Below, one piece after another: positions 36,985 to 46,148 of a stretch of DNA of 64,000 bases (position 1 is its first letter; each line of letters starts with the position of its first letter). Made by a program: the position numbers and the translations under genes. The DNA is from Sulfurimonas sp. HSL3-2 (GTDB taxonomy: Bacteria > Campylobacterota > Campylobacteria > Campylobacterales > Sulfurimonadaceae): contig NZ_CP147917.1 of assembly GCF_039645965.1 (NCBI RefSeq), positions 558,001-622,000 of the forward strand. The letters run 5' to 3'. The notes under the pieces were generated by a model that did no database searches, had not been told where the DNA came from, and saw nothing but the letters and a program-made list of their open reading frames with translations.

Positions 36985-37655
36985 GCGCTTAAAAATCCCT
37001 CTAGCATTTTTACTCCGTCGTCACTTCCAAGAAGTACTTCCATTGCACGTTCAGGGTGAGGCATAAGACCAAATACGTTTTTCTCTTTGTTACAGATTCC
37101 TGCGATAGAATCAACAGAACCGTTAGGATTTGAGATCTCACCGTTTGCATCAGTATATTTTAAAAGAACCTGGTTGTTTGCATAAAGCTCTTTTAGACCC
37201 TCTTCATCTATGTAGTAGTTTCCGTCGTGGTGAGCGATCGGAACATTTACGACATCATCTACATTTAGTTTTTCCAAGAAGGTATTATCGTTAGATACGA
37301 CCTTTAGATGGTGGTGACGAGAGATAAAGTGAAGTTTGTCATTTCTCTTTAATGCGCCAGGAAGCAGTCTAGACTCTGTTAAGACTTGAAATCCGTTACA
37401 GATCCCCAGGACTTTCCCACCCTTGTTAGCATACTCTTTGACAGCTTTCATAATAGGAGAAAACTTAGCGATAGCACCGCTTCTTAGATAATCTCCGTAA
37501 CTAAATCCCCCGGCAACGACTACTAGGTCTGTATCAGCAGGAAGAGATTCCTCTTTATGCCAGACAACTTCTGTATCGGCACCCAGTTTTTTAAATGCAT
37601 AAACTGTGTCATATTCACAGTTCGTTCCCGGAAATTGCAGTATCGCTACTTTCAT
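36981..37655 (-). CDS. purQ: Phosphoribosylformylglycinamidine synthase, glutaminase subunit PurQ
   Basis: Class I glutamine amidotransferase feeding ammonia to PurL in step four of purine synthesis. The 224 residues show FPGTNCEYD at the N-terminus, the nucleophile Cys in GICNGFQ, and the catalytic His-Glu pair in PHPERAME near the C-terminus. Its start overlaps the purS stop by 4 bp, so the purS-purQ pair is coupled. PurL is elsewhere. Confidence 0.96.
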   Translation of the reverse strand: MKVAILQFPGTNCEYDTVYAFKKLGADTEVVWHKEESLPADTDLVVVAGGFSYGDYLRSGAIAKFSPIMKAVKEYANKGGKVLGICNGFQVLTESRLLPGALKRNDKLHFISRHHHLKVVSNDNTFLEKLNVDDVVNVPIAHHDGNYYIDEEGLKELYANNQVLLKYTDANGEISNPNGSVDSIAGICNKEKNVFGLMPHPERAMEVLLGSDDGVKMLEGFLSA

Positions 37656-37894
37656 TTTATAAGCTCTATGTCGTAATCTTCGATGACTGTGTTAGCAAGA
37701 AGGTCTTCACACATTTTCGTTACTTCTTCACGCGCTTTGTCATGATCTTCAGTATCAAGTTTTAAAACGATCTGTTTTCCGACTCTGACATCTTTGATCC
37801 CTTCGAAATGAAGTGAATCAAGAGCGTGGTGAACGGCTTTACCTTGAGAATCAAGTACACCGTTTTTTAGAGATATATTTACTATTGCTGTCAT
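37652..37894 (-). CDS. purS: Phosphoribosylformylglycinamidine synthase subunit PurS
   Basis: An 80-residue small structural subunit linking PurL and PurQ in organisms with a split enzyme. It has the typical NISLKNGVLDSQGKAV start and GKQIVLKLD middle, a ferredoxin-like fold. It lies between purC (2 bp) and purQ (4-bp overlap), confirming the purC-purS-purQ operon. Confidence 0.95.
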   Translation of the reverse strand: MTAIVNISLKNGVLDSQGKAVHHALDSLHFEGIKDVRVGKQIVLKLDTEDHDKAREEVTKMCEDLLANTVIEDYDIELIK

Positions 37895-37896
37895 TT

Positions 37897-38610
37897 TTAT
37901 TTTCCTAATATTCTATTTAAAACTTCTTCATAAGCTACTTTTAGTCCGCCTAGACCTTGACGAAAACGGTCTTTATCCATTTTCTCACCTGTTGCTGCAT
38001 CCCAAAAACGGCAGTTGTCAGGAGAGATCTCATCTACAAGGATGATATTTCCGCTGCTGTCTTTTCCAAACTCTAGTTTAAAGTCGACAAGATTCAGACC
38101 TTTTTCTGCAAAGTATGGACGCAGGATGTCATTGATCTGTCTTGCCATACGACGGATCTTATCAAGTTCATCTTGGAAATCTACAAGTCCAAGTATCAAA
38201 GCGTGCTGATCATTGAGTTTAGGATCACCAAGATCATCGTTTTTGTAATCAAACTCGACTAAAGTAAATGGAAGGACTTTCCCGTCTTCAATACCAAGGT
38301 TCTTACTTAGACTTCCTGTCGCGATATTACGTACGATAACCTCAATAAGGATAACATCAACTCTCTTATGTAACATATGATTGTCATCAAGCATCTTTAC
38401 AAAGTGAGTTTGAATACCCTTTGATTCAAGAAGCTTGAACAGTTCAGTAGAGATCTTATTATTAAGAGCACCCTTGCCGGCTTCACTCGACTTTTTTAGA
38501 CCATTGAAGGCAGTTAGATCATCTTTAAACTCAGAAATAACCAAATCTTTGTCATCTGTTGTAAACAGTTTTTTAGCTTTTCCTTCATAAAGAAGTTCAC
38601 GTTTTTCCAT
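37897..38610 (-). CDS. purC: Phosphoribosylaminoimidazole-succinocarboxamide synthase
   Basis: ATP-dependent joining of CAIR and aspartate to SAICAR. The 237-residue protein begins [13 protein letters not shown], and has the VRNIATGSL signature (about 94-102) and LVDEISPD(NCR) (about 195-204), all PurC landmarks. First purine gene in the run; it follows ctpA by 7 bp. Confidence 0.96.
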   Translation of the reverse strand: MEKRELLYEGKAKKLFTTDDKDLVISEFKDDLTAFNGLKKSSEAGKGALNNKISTELFKLLESKGIQTHFVKMLDDNHMLHKRVDVILIEVIVRNIATGSLSKNLGIEDGKVLPFTLVEFDYKNDDLGDPKLNDQHALILGLVDFQDELDKIRRMARQINDILRPYFAEKGLNLVDFKLEFGKDSSGNIILVDEISPDNCRFWDAATGEKMDKDRFRQGLGGLKVAYEEVLNRILGK

Positions 38611-38617
38611 TTTTATT

Positions 38618-39931
38618 CTATCCTTGTGTTATGATTAATGCTTTGATTATGTCAACAGCTTCTTTTAGCTGCAGGTCTTTATGCAACTGTTCTGTTGTGA
38701 TTATTTGATCTTTCGGTTCTTTTTCCGTATCTTTCGTTACAGCTTTGCCGGAGTCTTTTTGTAACTCTTTTTCAAGATGTTTTTTAAGATCCGCTTCTTT
38801 TATCATAAACTCATTGTCTTCAGTTTTTACTTCACCAGCTTCTACTTGTATATCTGGCGTGACACCTACAGCTTGGATCGTACGTCCGCTTGGCAGGTAA
38901 TATCTGGCAATTGTAAGTTTGATAGCTTCATCTTCTGAGATAGGAAGTATAACCTGAACACTTCCTTTACCGAAACTTTTCTTTCCTACGACAACTGCAC
39001 GTTTATGGTCTTGAAGCGCACCTGTGACGATCTCTGATGCACTGGCACTTCCGCCGTTTATCAATACTACCATAGGCATATGCGTGATAGTCGCACTGGA
39101 AGTTGCACTATACACTTTGTTTTCAGATTCAGTACGTCCTTTTTGTGAGACGATAGGACCTTTGTCTACAAAAAGATCGACAAGTCCGACAGCTTGGTCT
39201 AGCAGTCCTCCAGGATTGTTTCTAAGATCCAGGACTATTCCTTTGTCTTTGTTCTTAAATTTGTTGATCGCTTTTTTGACACCCTCAACGACTTTCTTAT
39301 CAAAACTTGTGACTCTTATATATAGTATGTTGTCAGATATCTGTTTTGTATATACAGATTGTATCTTGATATTTCCTCTGATAATATGTACATGTAAAGG
39401 TTTTGCTTCGTTTTTTCTGACTATCGTGATGTCGATAGGTGTTCCGACTTTTCCGCGCATAAGATTGACAGCGTCATCGATCGTCATATTCAGTGTCGAT
39501 TTATTATTGATCTTTAAGATGATGTCTTCTGCTTTTAAGCCTGCTTTGTCTGCCGGAGTCCCCTCGATAGGTGCGATAACTGTAAGTGCACCGTCTTTCA
39601 TACCGACAGTGATACCAAGACCGCCAAACTCGCCGTCTGTTTGTACTTTTAGACTGTCAAAGCTTTTTTTATTTAAAAATGTAGAGTGTGCATCAAGGTT
39701 TGTCATCAATCCTTGAAGAGATTTGTCGATAAGTTCCTGAAGAGTGACATCATCGACATTGTATTGTTCAACAATGCCCAAAACTTTGGTGAATTTTGCT
39801 AAAGCTTGAAGTCTAGACTCTTCATTTGTAGGCTTTTGCGGAGTAGTCGCAAAAAGTGATGTAGAGTATAATAAACTAAGTGCGGCCGCCGTCGTGATGA
39901 AACCCATAGTAAGAAATTTTTTATTTAGCAT
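38618..39931 (-). CDS. ctpA: Periplasmic C-terminal processing protease (S41 family)
   Basis: A 437-residue secreted serine protease. After an N-terminal hydrophobic signal/anchor (about 8-28) comes a PDZ domain (about 95-175, [10 protein letters not shown]) and the S41 catalytic core with NPGG, the Ser in [10 protein letters not shown] (about S297) and the Lys in [10 protein letters not shown] (about K322), the Ser-Lys dyad of CtpA/Prc. The C-terminal tail is Lys/Glu/Asp-rich. It heads the ctpA-purC-purS-purQ run and is divergent from clpB. Confidence 0.94.
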   Translation of the reverse strand: MLNKKFLTMGFITTAAALSLLYSTSLFATTPQKPTNEESRLQALAKFTKVLGIVEQYNVDDVTLQELIDKSLQGLMTNLDAHSTFLNKKSFDSLKVQTDGEFGGLGITVGMKDGALTVIAPIEGTPADKAGLKAEDIILKINNKSTLNMTIDDAVNLMRGKVGTPIDITIVRKNEAKPLHVHIIRGNIKIQSVYTKQISDNILYIRVTSFDKKVVEGVKKAINKFKNKDKGIVLDLRNNPGGLLDQAVGLVDLFVDKGPIVSQKGRTESENKVYSATSSATITHMPMVVLINGGSASASEIVTGALQDHKRAVVVGKKSFGKGSVQVILPISEDEAIKLTIARYYLPSGRTIQAVGVTPDIQVEAGEVKTEDNEFMIKEADLKKHLEKELQKDSGKAVTKDTEKEPKDQIITTEQLHKDLQLKEAVDIIKALIITQG

Positions 39932-39967
39932 TATTTACCTAGCAAGTGTTGAATTTTAAGATCGGAT

Positions 39968-39973
39968 ATTATA
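39968..39973 (-). promoter_or_regulatory. -10 box for ctpA-pur operon
   Basis: Read on the minus strand this is TATAAT, 37 bp before the ctpA ATG and with an AGGT ribosome site near the start. The -35 region is not clear. Confidence 0.5.
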
Positions 39974-40052
39974 CTTAAAACTCATTTACATAACAATAAA
40001 TTTGCTAAGCAGTTGTAAGATTGTTGATCGTTATGAAAATAGACTAAAAGAA

Positions 40053-40083
40053 CTTGACAACAACTGACTCAATTAGATATAAT
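40053..40083 (+). promoter_or_regulatory. clpB promoter with HspR/HAIR-like operator
   Basis: A complete promoter, TTGACA (40054-40059) and TATAAT (40078-40083), with an 18-bp spacer, lies 30 bp before the clpB ATG. Overlapping the -35 box is CTTGACA-N7-ACTCAAT (40053-40073), close to the HAIR repeat CTTGAGT-N7-ACTCAAG bound by the heat-shock repressor HspR (5 of 7 and 6 of 7 arm matches, exact spacing). HspR binding here would block RNA polymerase (inference). Confidence 0.7.
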
Positions 40084-40112
40084 TTTTCATCTTTAAGAAA
40101 AAAGGTTGAAAA

Positions 40113-42692
40113 ATGAATAATATTTTTGAAAAACTAACACACAATATGACTCAAGCCATTGAATCATCTATATCACTGGCTTTACACAATAAAAATATGG
40201 AAGTCGATCCCGTACACTTTTTATGGGCACAGCTGACAAATACAAACTCTGTTTTAAATCAGGCATTTAACAAGATGAATGTCGACAAGACAGCGATCGA
40301 GCTGGATATAAAAAGTATGGCAAACAAGTTTCCTACATCTTCATCGGTGAGCAAGGAAAATATAAAACTATCTAAAAAATTTGTAGACTCACTGCAGCGC
40401 GGTGCGGGAGAGATGACTAAAAACGGGGACTCGTTTTTAGCTGTTGACAGCTACATCATCGCAAATCTGAATGAATCGCCGTTTAAAGAGATAATCGCGA
40501 AATATGTAAATATAGTAGATCTTACCAAAACGCTTGAATCGTTCCGTGCGGGGCAGAAGATCGAGTCTCAAACGGCTGATGAGAACCTTGAAGCGCTTTC
40601 AAAGTATGGAATAGATCTGACAAAAGAAGCGGCAGAGGGCAAACTCTCACCTGTTATCGGGCGTGATGAAGAGATCAACCGTGCAATGCAGATACTTATC
40701 CGTAAGACAAAGAACAATCCTATTCTCTTAGGGGAGCCGGGTGTCGGAAAGACTGCTCTTGTGGAGGGGCTGGCACAGAGGATCTATAACAAAGAGGTTC
40801 CTCTTTCATTACAAAACAAACGTGTTATCGCTCTTGATATGAGTGCGCTGATCGCGGGTGCAAAATACCGCGGGGAGTTCGAAGACAGACTAAAAGCGGT
40901 CATCGATGAAGTGAAGCAGAGTGCGAACATCATCCTTTTCATAGATGAGATCCATACCATAGTAGGTGCGGGTGCAAGCGAAGGAAGTATGGATGCTGCA
41001 AACATTCTAAAACCCGCCCTTGCACGCGGTGAACTACATACCATCGGTGCGACTACTTTAAAAGAGTATAGAAAGTATTTTGAAAAAGATGCGGCGCTTC
41101 AAAGACGTTTTCAGCCTATCAGCGTGAATGAACCGACGGTCAATCAGGCGTTACAGATCCTTCGCGGTATCAAAGAGAACCTTGAAGCTCACCATAACGT
41201 GACCATCATCGACTCGGCGCTTGTCGCAGCGGCAAAACTGAGTGAAAGATATATTACTGACAGGTTCCTGCCGGATAAAGCGATAGACCTTATCGATGAG
41301 GCAGCGGCTGAGCTAAAGATGCAGATTGAGAGCGAGCCAAATGCACTTGCATCCATAAAAAGAAAGATCCAAGAGCTTAATGTCGAAAGAGAAGCTCTAA
41401 AAATGGAAGAATCGGTAGCAAACTCTAAAAGAATCGAGGAGATCGCAAAAGAGCTTGCAGATGCCGAAGAGGAAAAACGTGCGTTAGAGTCTCAGTTTAA
41501 CCATGAAAAAGAGATATTTGAGAAGATCGCAACGATCAAATCGGATGTAGAAGCGAAAAAACGCGAAGCAGAAGCGGCAAAAAACAGCGGTGATTATAAC
41601 AAAGCTGCAGAGATAGAGTACGGTGTCGTTCCAAAACTTCTTGAAGAGGAAAAAGCACTGCAGGAAAAATGGACAGAGATGCAGAAAGAGGGAACGCTGC
41701 TTAAAAACAGCGTCGACGAAGATGCGATCGCTTCGATCATCAGCAGATGGACGGGAATCCCGGTCAATAAGATGCTTCAAAGCGAGAAAGAGAAGATCTT
41801 ACATGTAGAGGATGAACTTAACATCTCGGTTATCGGTCAAGAGCGTGCGACACATGCCGTAGCGCGTGCTATCAAGAGAAATAAAGCGGGACTAAGCGAT
41901 AAAAACAGACCGATAGGAAGTTTCCTTTTCCTAGGTCCAACGGGTGTCGGAAAGACTCAGACAGCTAAGACATTGGCAAAATTCCTTTTTGATACAGAAG
42001 AGGCTATGGTCAGAATAGATATGAGCGAGTATATGGAGAAACATGCCGTTTCCCGTTTAGTTGGAGCGCCTCCGGGGTATGTCGGGTATGATGAAGGCGG
42101 ACAGCTTACTGAAGCGGTACGCCGTAAGCCTTACAGCGTCGTACTTCTAGATGAAGTGGAAAAAGCGCATCCGGATGTATTTAACATTTTGCTTCAAGTG
42201 CTCGATGACGGACGTTTGACGGACAATAAAGGTGTAACGGTAGACTTTACCAACACTATCATCATCATGACGAGTAACATCGCTAGCGATAAGATCATGA
42301 GTTTAAACAGCGACTATGACAAGATGCAAGATGCTGTTATGGGTGAGTTGAAGATGGCCTTTAAACCGGAGTTCTTGAACCGCTTGGATGACATTGTTAT
42401 ATTCAATCCGCTTGGAAGTTCTCAGATCAAAGGGATCGTGGATCTGTTCTTTAGCGAGATCGAGGCGAAAGTCGAAGAGAGAGATATCAAGATCACTCTT
42501 ACAGATGGAGCGAAAGAGCTTATTGCCGAGGCTGGATTTGACCCTGTTTATGGGGCTAGACCGCTTAAACGCGCACTTTACGAGATAGTAGAAGACAGAC
42601 TTGCAGACTTGATCCTGGGCGGAGAAGTAGAAGAGGGCTCAAGCGTTACTTTTGATGCAGAAGCCGGTGAGATCAAGGTCACTGTATCATAA
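40113..42692 (+). CDS. clpB: Protein disaggregase ClpB
   Basis: An 859-residue AAA+ chaperone that rescues aggregates with DnaK. It has the double-Clp N-domain (about 1-145), AAA-1 with Walker A GEPGVGKT (about 206-213), a long coiled-coil M-domain (about 405-525, rich in Glu, Lys and Ala), and AAA-2 with GPTGVGKT (about 606-613). The M-domain separates it from ClpA. The only HAIR-like operator in the window sits upstream. Confidence 0.97.
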   Translation: MNNIFEKLTHNMTQAIESSISLALHNKNMEVDPVHFLWAQLTNTNSVLNQAFNKMNVDKTAIELDIKSMANKFPTSSSVSKENIKLSKKFVDSLQRGAGEMTKNGDSFLAVDSYIIANLNESPFKEIIAKYVNIVDLTKTLESFRAGQKIESQTADENLEALSKYGIDLTKEAAEGKLSPVIGRDEEINRAMQILIRKTKNNPILLGEPGVGKTALVEGLAQRIYNKEVPLSLQNKRVIALDMSALIAGAKYRGEFEDRLKAVIDEVKQSANIILFIDEIHTIVGAGASEGSMDAANILKPALARGELHTIGATTLKEYRKYFEKDAALQRRFQPISVNEPTVNQALQILRGIKENLEAHHNVTIIDSALVAAAKLSERYITDRFLPDKAIDLIDEAAAELKMQIESEPNALASIKRKIQELNVEREALKMEESVANSKRIEEIAKELADAEEEKRALESQFNHEKEIFEKIATIKSDVEAKKREAEAAKNSGDYNKAAEIEYGVVPKLLEEEKALQEKWTEMQKEGTLLKNSVDEDAIASIISRWTGIPVNKMLQSEKEKILHVEDELNISVIGQERATHAVARAIKRNKAGLSDKNRPIGSFLFLGPTGVGKTQTAKTLAKFLFDTEEAMVRIDMSEYMEKHAVSRLVGAPPGYVGYDEGGQLTEAVRRKPYSVVLLDEVEKAHPDVFNILLQVLDDGRLTDNKGVTVDFTNTIIIMTSNIASDKIMSLNSDYDKMQDAVMGELKMAFKPEFLNRLDDIVIFNPLGSSQIKGIVDLFFSEIEAKVEERDIKITLTDGAKELIAEAGFDPVYGARPLKRALYEIVEDRLADLILGGEVEEGSSVTFDAEAGEIKVTVS

Positions 42693-42731
42693 GCCTTGCT
42701 CATGTTCCGTATTAATAAATAAAAAAAGGGT

Positions 42732-42737
42732 TATAAT
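42732..42737 (+). promoter_or_regulatory. -10 box directly before the tetraheme cytochrome ATG
   Basis: TATAAT ends 6 bp before the ATG at 42744. Transcription would begin at or next to the start codon, giving a leaderless or nearly leaderless mRNA. The nearest purine-rich tract (AAAAAAAGGG) is too far upstream to act as a Shine-Dalgarno. Confidence 0.4.
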
Positions 42738-42743
42738 TTCTTT

Positions 42744-43091
42744 ATGAAAATAATAACTTTAATATTAGCAGCTTATATATCTTTGATGGCATGTACTGGG
42801 GATTGTCTCACATGCCATCCAAACCTCGTACCGACCATAAAAGAAGACACCAGACACAAACCGATGCTTACATGTATAAAGTGCCATCCGGCAGATCCCA
42901 AGAAGATGGCGGATTGTGGAAGTGACTGTTTTGCATGTCACAGCATGGAGAAGATAGACAGACCAAACATTGCCGAGCATAAAGTGATACGCGGGTGCAG
43001 GGATTGTCATATGAAATTAAACAAGGAGCTTCTATCAGCTCCCGTACAGCAGTCAGTACAGCAGCCTTTAAAGCAGTTCTTGAATTTTTAA
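42744..43091 (+). CDS. Small periplasmic tetraheme cytochrome c
   Basis: A 115-residue exported protein with a hydrophobic N-terminus ending LMACTGD. The mature part carries four CXXCH haem sites: CLTCH, CIKCH, CFACH and CRDCH, with extra His residues between them for sixth ligands. LMAC could be a weak lipobox, making it a lipoprotein, or the Cys may be structural. The C-terminus is Gln/Pro-rich. The partner is unknown; it follows clpB by 51 bp with its own -10 box. Its stop shares TTAA with the convergent gene. Confidence 0.85.
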   Translation: MKIITLILAAYISLMACTGDCLTCHPNLVPTIKEDTRHKPMLTCIKCHPADPKKMADCGSDCFACHSMEKIDRPNIAEHKVIRGCRDCHMKLNKELLSAPVQQSVQQPLKQFLNF

Positions 43092-43612
43092 GCGTAGAGA
43101 CTTTTTATCGCAGTGTCAAAATTTTTGAGAGTCTTTTCTAGAAGTTTTTGAGCTTCGTCAAATACTTTATTGATATCTTTTATGTTCTTTGCCGCTTTAT
43201 CAAACATATCGACGATACTGTTTTTTGTATAGTTCTTCGTATTTTGATCTTTTGAACTCATCGGTTCAAATATATCCGAGACCTGTTTTGCTATCTTACT
43301 TATAGGTGAGGTCTGATCGCCGTTGTCCAGCTCTTTCATATACTTGTCTATATAGGGCTGTGCTATCTTCATTAAGTTTTGGATCTCTTTTTTGTCCTGT
43401 TCGTCAAGTCCGTTACCTTGGATGGAAAAGTGAAATGACTGCATCGATGAGAAAGAGAGTGAGTCTTTTGTCCCGTTTTGATTCTCTTTATGGCTCATAG
43501 AGAGGTTTTGTTCATTTGAAAAATCCATCTTTATAACGTCGCCGCTGGATGTCTTCATCATAATGTTTAGGTCATGTGATCTATATGCATCTAATGCAAA
43601 AGAGTTGTTCAT
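43088..43612 (-). CDS. Unknown protein (possibly flagellar regulon, DUF5610-like)
   Basis: A 174-residue cytoplasmic protein I do not recognise. The first half has Ser/Asn/Gln-rich beta-type segments (SSMQSFHFSIQGNGLDEQD), the second half amphipathic helices (EIQNLMKIAQPYIDKYMKEL, and a C-terminal helix with KNIKDINKVFDEAQKLLEK). Similarity to DUF5610 is an impression only. Upstream there is a sigma-28-type promoter, so its expression probably tracks late flagellar genes (inference). AGGA lies 9 bp before the ATG. Confidence 0.6.
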   Translation of the reverse strand: MNNSFALDAYRSHDLNIMMKTSSGDVIKMDFSNEQNLSMSHKENQNGTKDSLSFSSMQSFHFSIQGNGLDEQDKKEIQNLMKIAQPYIDKYMKELDNGDQTSPISKIAKQVSDIFEPMSSKDQNTKNYTKNSIVDMFDKAAKNIKDINKVFDEAQKLLEKTLKNFDTAIKSLYA

Positions 43613-43645
43613 AAAAAGTCCTGCAATTTTATATATTATAGAACT

Positions 43646-43672
43646 AAATCGGCGGTTTTTCTCTTTTATTTA
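43646..43672 (-). promoter_or_regulatory. Sigma-28 (FliA)-like promoter
   Basis: On the minus strand the sequence is TAAATAAA (43665-43672), an 11-bp spacer, and GCCGATTT (43646-43653). The E. coli FliA consensus is TAAAGTTT-N11-GCCGATAA, so TAAA, the spacer and GCCGAT all match. The predicted start of transcription is about 30 bp before the ATG of the unknown gene at 43612. Confidence 0.6.
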
Positions 43673-43761
43673 CATATAAGCGTTCCTTTTATGAAGCTTA
43701 ACCGATATTTAAGTAATATTTTTGTAACATTGCGGACTTAAATTTTAATAGAGGATTTGGC

Positions 43762-43896
43762 ATGAAAAGAACATACCAACCGCATAGTACACCACGTAAG
43801 CGTACTCATGGTTTTAGAACTCGTATGGCTACAAAGAATGGTCGTAAAATTATCAATGCACGTCGCGCTAAAGGTCGTAAATCATTGACAGTTTAA
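43762..43896 (+). CDS. rpmH: 50S ribosomal protein L34
   Basis: A 44-residue, very basic ribosomal protein beginning [19 protein letters not shown] and ending GRKSLTV, diagnostic of L34. GAGGA lies upstream of the ATG. It leads the conserved rpmH-rnpA-yidD-yidC-jag-mnmE-ruvX run. No dnaA or DnaA boxes are adjacent, so this is not the replication origin region as it is in some bacteria. Confidence 0.97.
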   Translation: MKRTYQPHSTPRKRTHGFRTRMATKNGRKIINARRAKGRKSLTV

Positions 43897-43910
43897 GTCA
43901 ATTTTCATTA

Positions 43911-44228
43911 TTGAAACAACATAGGGAGTTTCAATATGTTTATAACAAAGGTAAAAATGCACACTCAAGCAGTGTTGTTCTTTTTTATCTTCACGCTAAT
44001 GGAGTAAAGAAAGTAGGATTCACAGCCACCAAAAAGGTCGGCAATGCAGTTATCCGAAATCGTTCTAAAAGAAGATTTAGAGCTCTTTTTAGCGAATACG
44101 CTTCTTTCTTAAATGATGGGACTTATGTTTTTGTCGCAAAGACAGGTCTTAAAGAAACATCATATCTTTCACTCAAAAATGATTTCAAAAAAGTTTTAAC
44201 TAAAGTCGGTGCACTTTCCAATGCTTAA
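43911..44228 (+). CDS. rnpA: Ribonuclease P protein component
   Basis: Basic protein cofactor of RNase P, which matures tRNA 5' ends. The RNR signature appears as RNRSKRRFRALF, with ATKKVGNAV before it. The start given (TTG 43911) is the first canonical codon, but it has no purine-rich ribosome site and cuts the usual N-terminus short. The frame stays open back to 43881 and reads sensibly ([14 protein letters not shown]); a Shine-Dalgarno-like AAAGG (43870-43874) lies inside rpmH before an ATC/ATT pair (43881-43886). The real start may therefore be non-canonical. Length from TTG is 105 residues. Confidence 0.88.
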   Translation: MKQHREFQYVYNKGKNAHSSSVVLFYLHANGVKKVGFTATKKVGNAVIRNRSKRRFRALFSEYASFLNDGTYVFVAKTGLKETSYLSLKNDFKKVLTKVGALSNA

Positions 44229-44547
44229 GAAGTTTCTTTTATCCATTTTACATCTTTATCAACGATTTTTCACTCTAATAGGATATGGAAGTTGTAGATA
44301 TTACCCAACTTGTAGCGAATATGCTAAATGGGAGTTTGAAAATAATAAAATTTCAAGTGCTTTTTACCACAGTTTGACTAGAATACTCAGATGCAATCAG
44401 CTTTTTGACGGCGGAATAGATTATCCACTTCTGGATAAACTCTCTTTAAAGCCCAAAAACTTGGCTGTTGATACGATAAAATATTGGTTGGTTCCAAATA
44501 AAAAAAACCGGTTTTATATAATTAAAAATTTTGCTTTTAAAGGGTAA
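44221..44547 (+). CDS. yidD: Membrane protein insertion efficiency factor YidD
   Basis: A 108-residue protein beginning MLKKFLLSILHLYQRF, with the YidD signature GSCRYYPTCSEYA (about 24-36) and GGIDYPL. It is a membrane-associated helper of YidC. I choose ATG 44221 over GTG 44209 because it gives the standard N-terminus. Its start overlaps rnpA by 8 bp. The C-terminus is longer than usual, with a KNRFYIIKNFAFKG tail. Confidence 0.93.
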   Translation: MLKKFLLSILHLYQRFFTLIGYGSCRYYPTCSEYAKWEFENNKISSAFYHSLTRILRCNQLFDGGIDYPLLDKLSLKPKNLAVDTIKYWLVPNKKNRFYIIKNFAFKG

Positions 44548-44549
44548 TT

Positions 44550-46148
44550 GTGTTTGACAAGTTGACATCAAATCAGAGATTATTGGTAGCTGTGGGGCTA
44601 TCGTTTGTGTTTTTTATAGGGTATACAACAATATTTCCTCCAAAATCTGCGCAGTTGGATAGTAATGCGACTAAGCAGACAAGTAGCAGTAAAGAGGTTG
44701 TCGTTAATGATAAAAAGATCGTTGTCGCAGATGAGTCGACAAAACTTGACAATAGTCTCAAAACAGGGAATAAAGGCGATCTGGTAACGATCACATCAGA
44801 TGATTTTGTTTTAAAAATAGATACTTTAGGCCGTATCTCTTCAGATGTACTTTTAGAAAAAAAGTATGACAAGAGTGAAGGGCAGCATGCTGAGCTTGTC
44901 GATGCAGGCAGTGTAAAACCGCTTTTAGTGAGATTTGCGGATGATACTTTAAATCAGGAAGCTATGAAAACTCCGTACAGCTGTGACTGCTCGGATATCA
45001 CACTTACAGATAAACCGGCGACTATCACTCTTACTCAAAAACTTTCAGAGCTGAGCGTGACAAAGACTTTTACGTTTTACAAAGACGGTCACTATGATGC
45101 GAAGGTCTCACTTTCAAAAGATGCACGTTACTATCTTGATCTGGGTCAGCGTCCTCGTGTAGAGACAAAGATGATGACGGTAGCGGGTGCTATGGTCTAT
45201 TACTCTGACAACAAGACAAAGATCTTTGCAGACGGTGATGTCGAAGGCCGTTCTACTTTTACGGATGTTCATCTTATCTCTGCATTCGATCAATATTTTG
45301 CAAACATCATCTACGGATTTGATAAAAATCTAAATATTTTAGTAGACCGTGATACAAAGGGTGACCCTCGTGTTTATATAGATGCATCAAAAGAGATGGC
45401 ATTTCACGGATATGTAGGACCAAAAACATATACTACACTTAAGTCGATAGACCCTGTACTGGTAAATGCGATAGAGTACGGCTGGTTTACATTCGCATCT
45501 CGTCCGTTATTTGCAGTACTTGCATGGTTACATTCACTCTTTGGTAACTGGGGATGGGCTATTATCGGTCTTACTGCATTAGTACGTTTTGTGCTTTACC
45601 CGCTTACATACAAAGGCATGGTCTCTATGCAGAAGATGAAGCAGATCTCTCCAAAGATCAAAGAGCTTCAGGCAAAACATAAAGGCGATCCTCAGCGAAT
45701 GAACGCGGCTGTTATGGAGATGTATAAAAAGCATGGTGCTAACCCGCTTGGCGGATGTCTTCCGATGCTTCTTCAGATACCGGTTTTCTTTGCGATGTAC
45801 CGCGTGTTTTTAAATGCTCCTGAACTTCAAGGTGCTCCTTGGATACTCTGGGTACAGGATCTTTCACGTATGGACCACCTGTTTATTCTACCGATACTTA
45901 TGGGTGCTACGATGTACTACCAACAACGTATTACGCCAAGTAACTTTACAGATCCGTTACAAGAGAAAGTATTTAAGTTCTTACCTGTAATATTTACATT
46001 TTTCTTTGTAACTTTCCCTTCAGGTCTGGTATTATATTGGTTTGTAAATAACTTATTCTCAATCGCACAGCAGTTCATAGTAAACAAACAGTTTGCAGCA
46101 GCAGAAGCGATCGTCGAAGAAGCGAAAGTGGAGAAAAAAGATGATTAA
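44550..46148 (+). CDS. yidC: Membrane protein insertase YidC
   Basis: Inserts and folds inner-membrane proteins, alone or with SecYEG. The 532 residues comprise TM1 (about 10-28), a periplasmic beta-super-sandwich domain (about 80-310), and the conserved C-terminal 60KD_IMP core with five helices (about 325-510), including the PLTYKGMVSMQKMK and LPMLLQIPVFFAMY segments. The start is GTG 44550, 2 bp after yidD. Its stop overlaps jag by 8 bp. Confidence 0.97.
   Translation: MFDKLTSNQRLLVAVGLSFVFFIGYTTIFPPKSAQLDSNATKQTSSSKEVVVNDKKIVVADESTKLDNSLKTGNKGDLVTITSDDFVLKIDTLGRISSDVLLEKKYDKSEGQHAELVDAGSVKPLLVRFADDTLNQEAMKTPYSCDCSDITLTDKPATITLTQKLSELSVTKTFTFYKDGHYDAKVSLSKDARYYLDLGQRPRVETKMMTVAGAMVYYSDNKTKIFADGDVEGRSTFTDVHLISAFDQYFANIIYGFDKNLNILVDRDTKGDPRVYIDASKEMAFHGYVGPKTYTTLKSIDPVLVNAIEYGWFTFASRPLFAVLAWLHSLFGNWGWAIIGLTALVRFVLYPLTYKGMVSMQKMKQISPKIKELQAKHKGDPQRMNAAVMEMYKKHGANPLGGCLPMLLQIPVFFAMYRVFLNAPELQGAPWILWVQDLSRMDHLFILPILMGATMYYQQRITPSNFTDPLQEKVFKFLPVIFTFFFVTFPSGLVLYWFVNNLFSIAQQFIVNKQFAAAEAIVEEAKVEKKDD

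Noticed and set aside
39024-39716. Long plus-strand frame opposite ctpA
   Set aside because: It is antisense to a well-supported ctpA, its product is low-complexity Ser/Leu-rich, and it has no homology signature or ribosome site.
41484-41780. Minus-strand frame opposite the clpB M-domain
   Set aside because: A shadow of the repetitive coiled-coil codons of clpB, Phe-rich and without signals.
43613-43761. Replication origin next to rpmH
   Set aside because: There is no dnaA or dnaN nearby and I found no DnaA-box cluster; the region holds the sigma-28-like promoter and rpmH leader.
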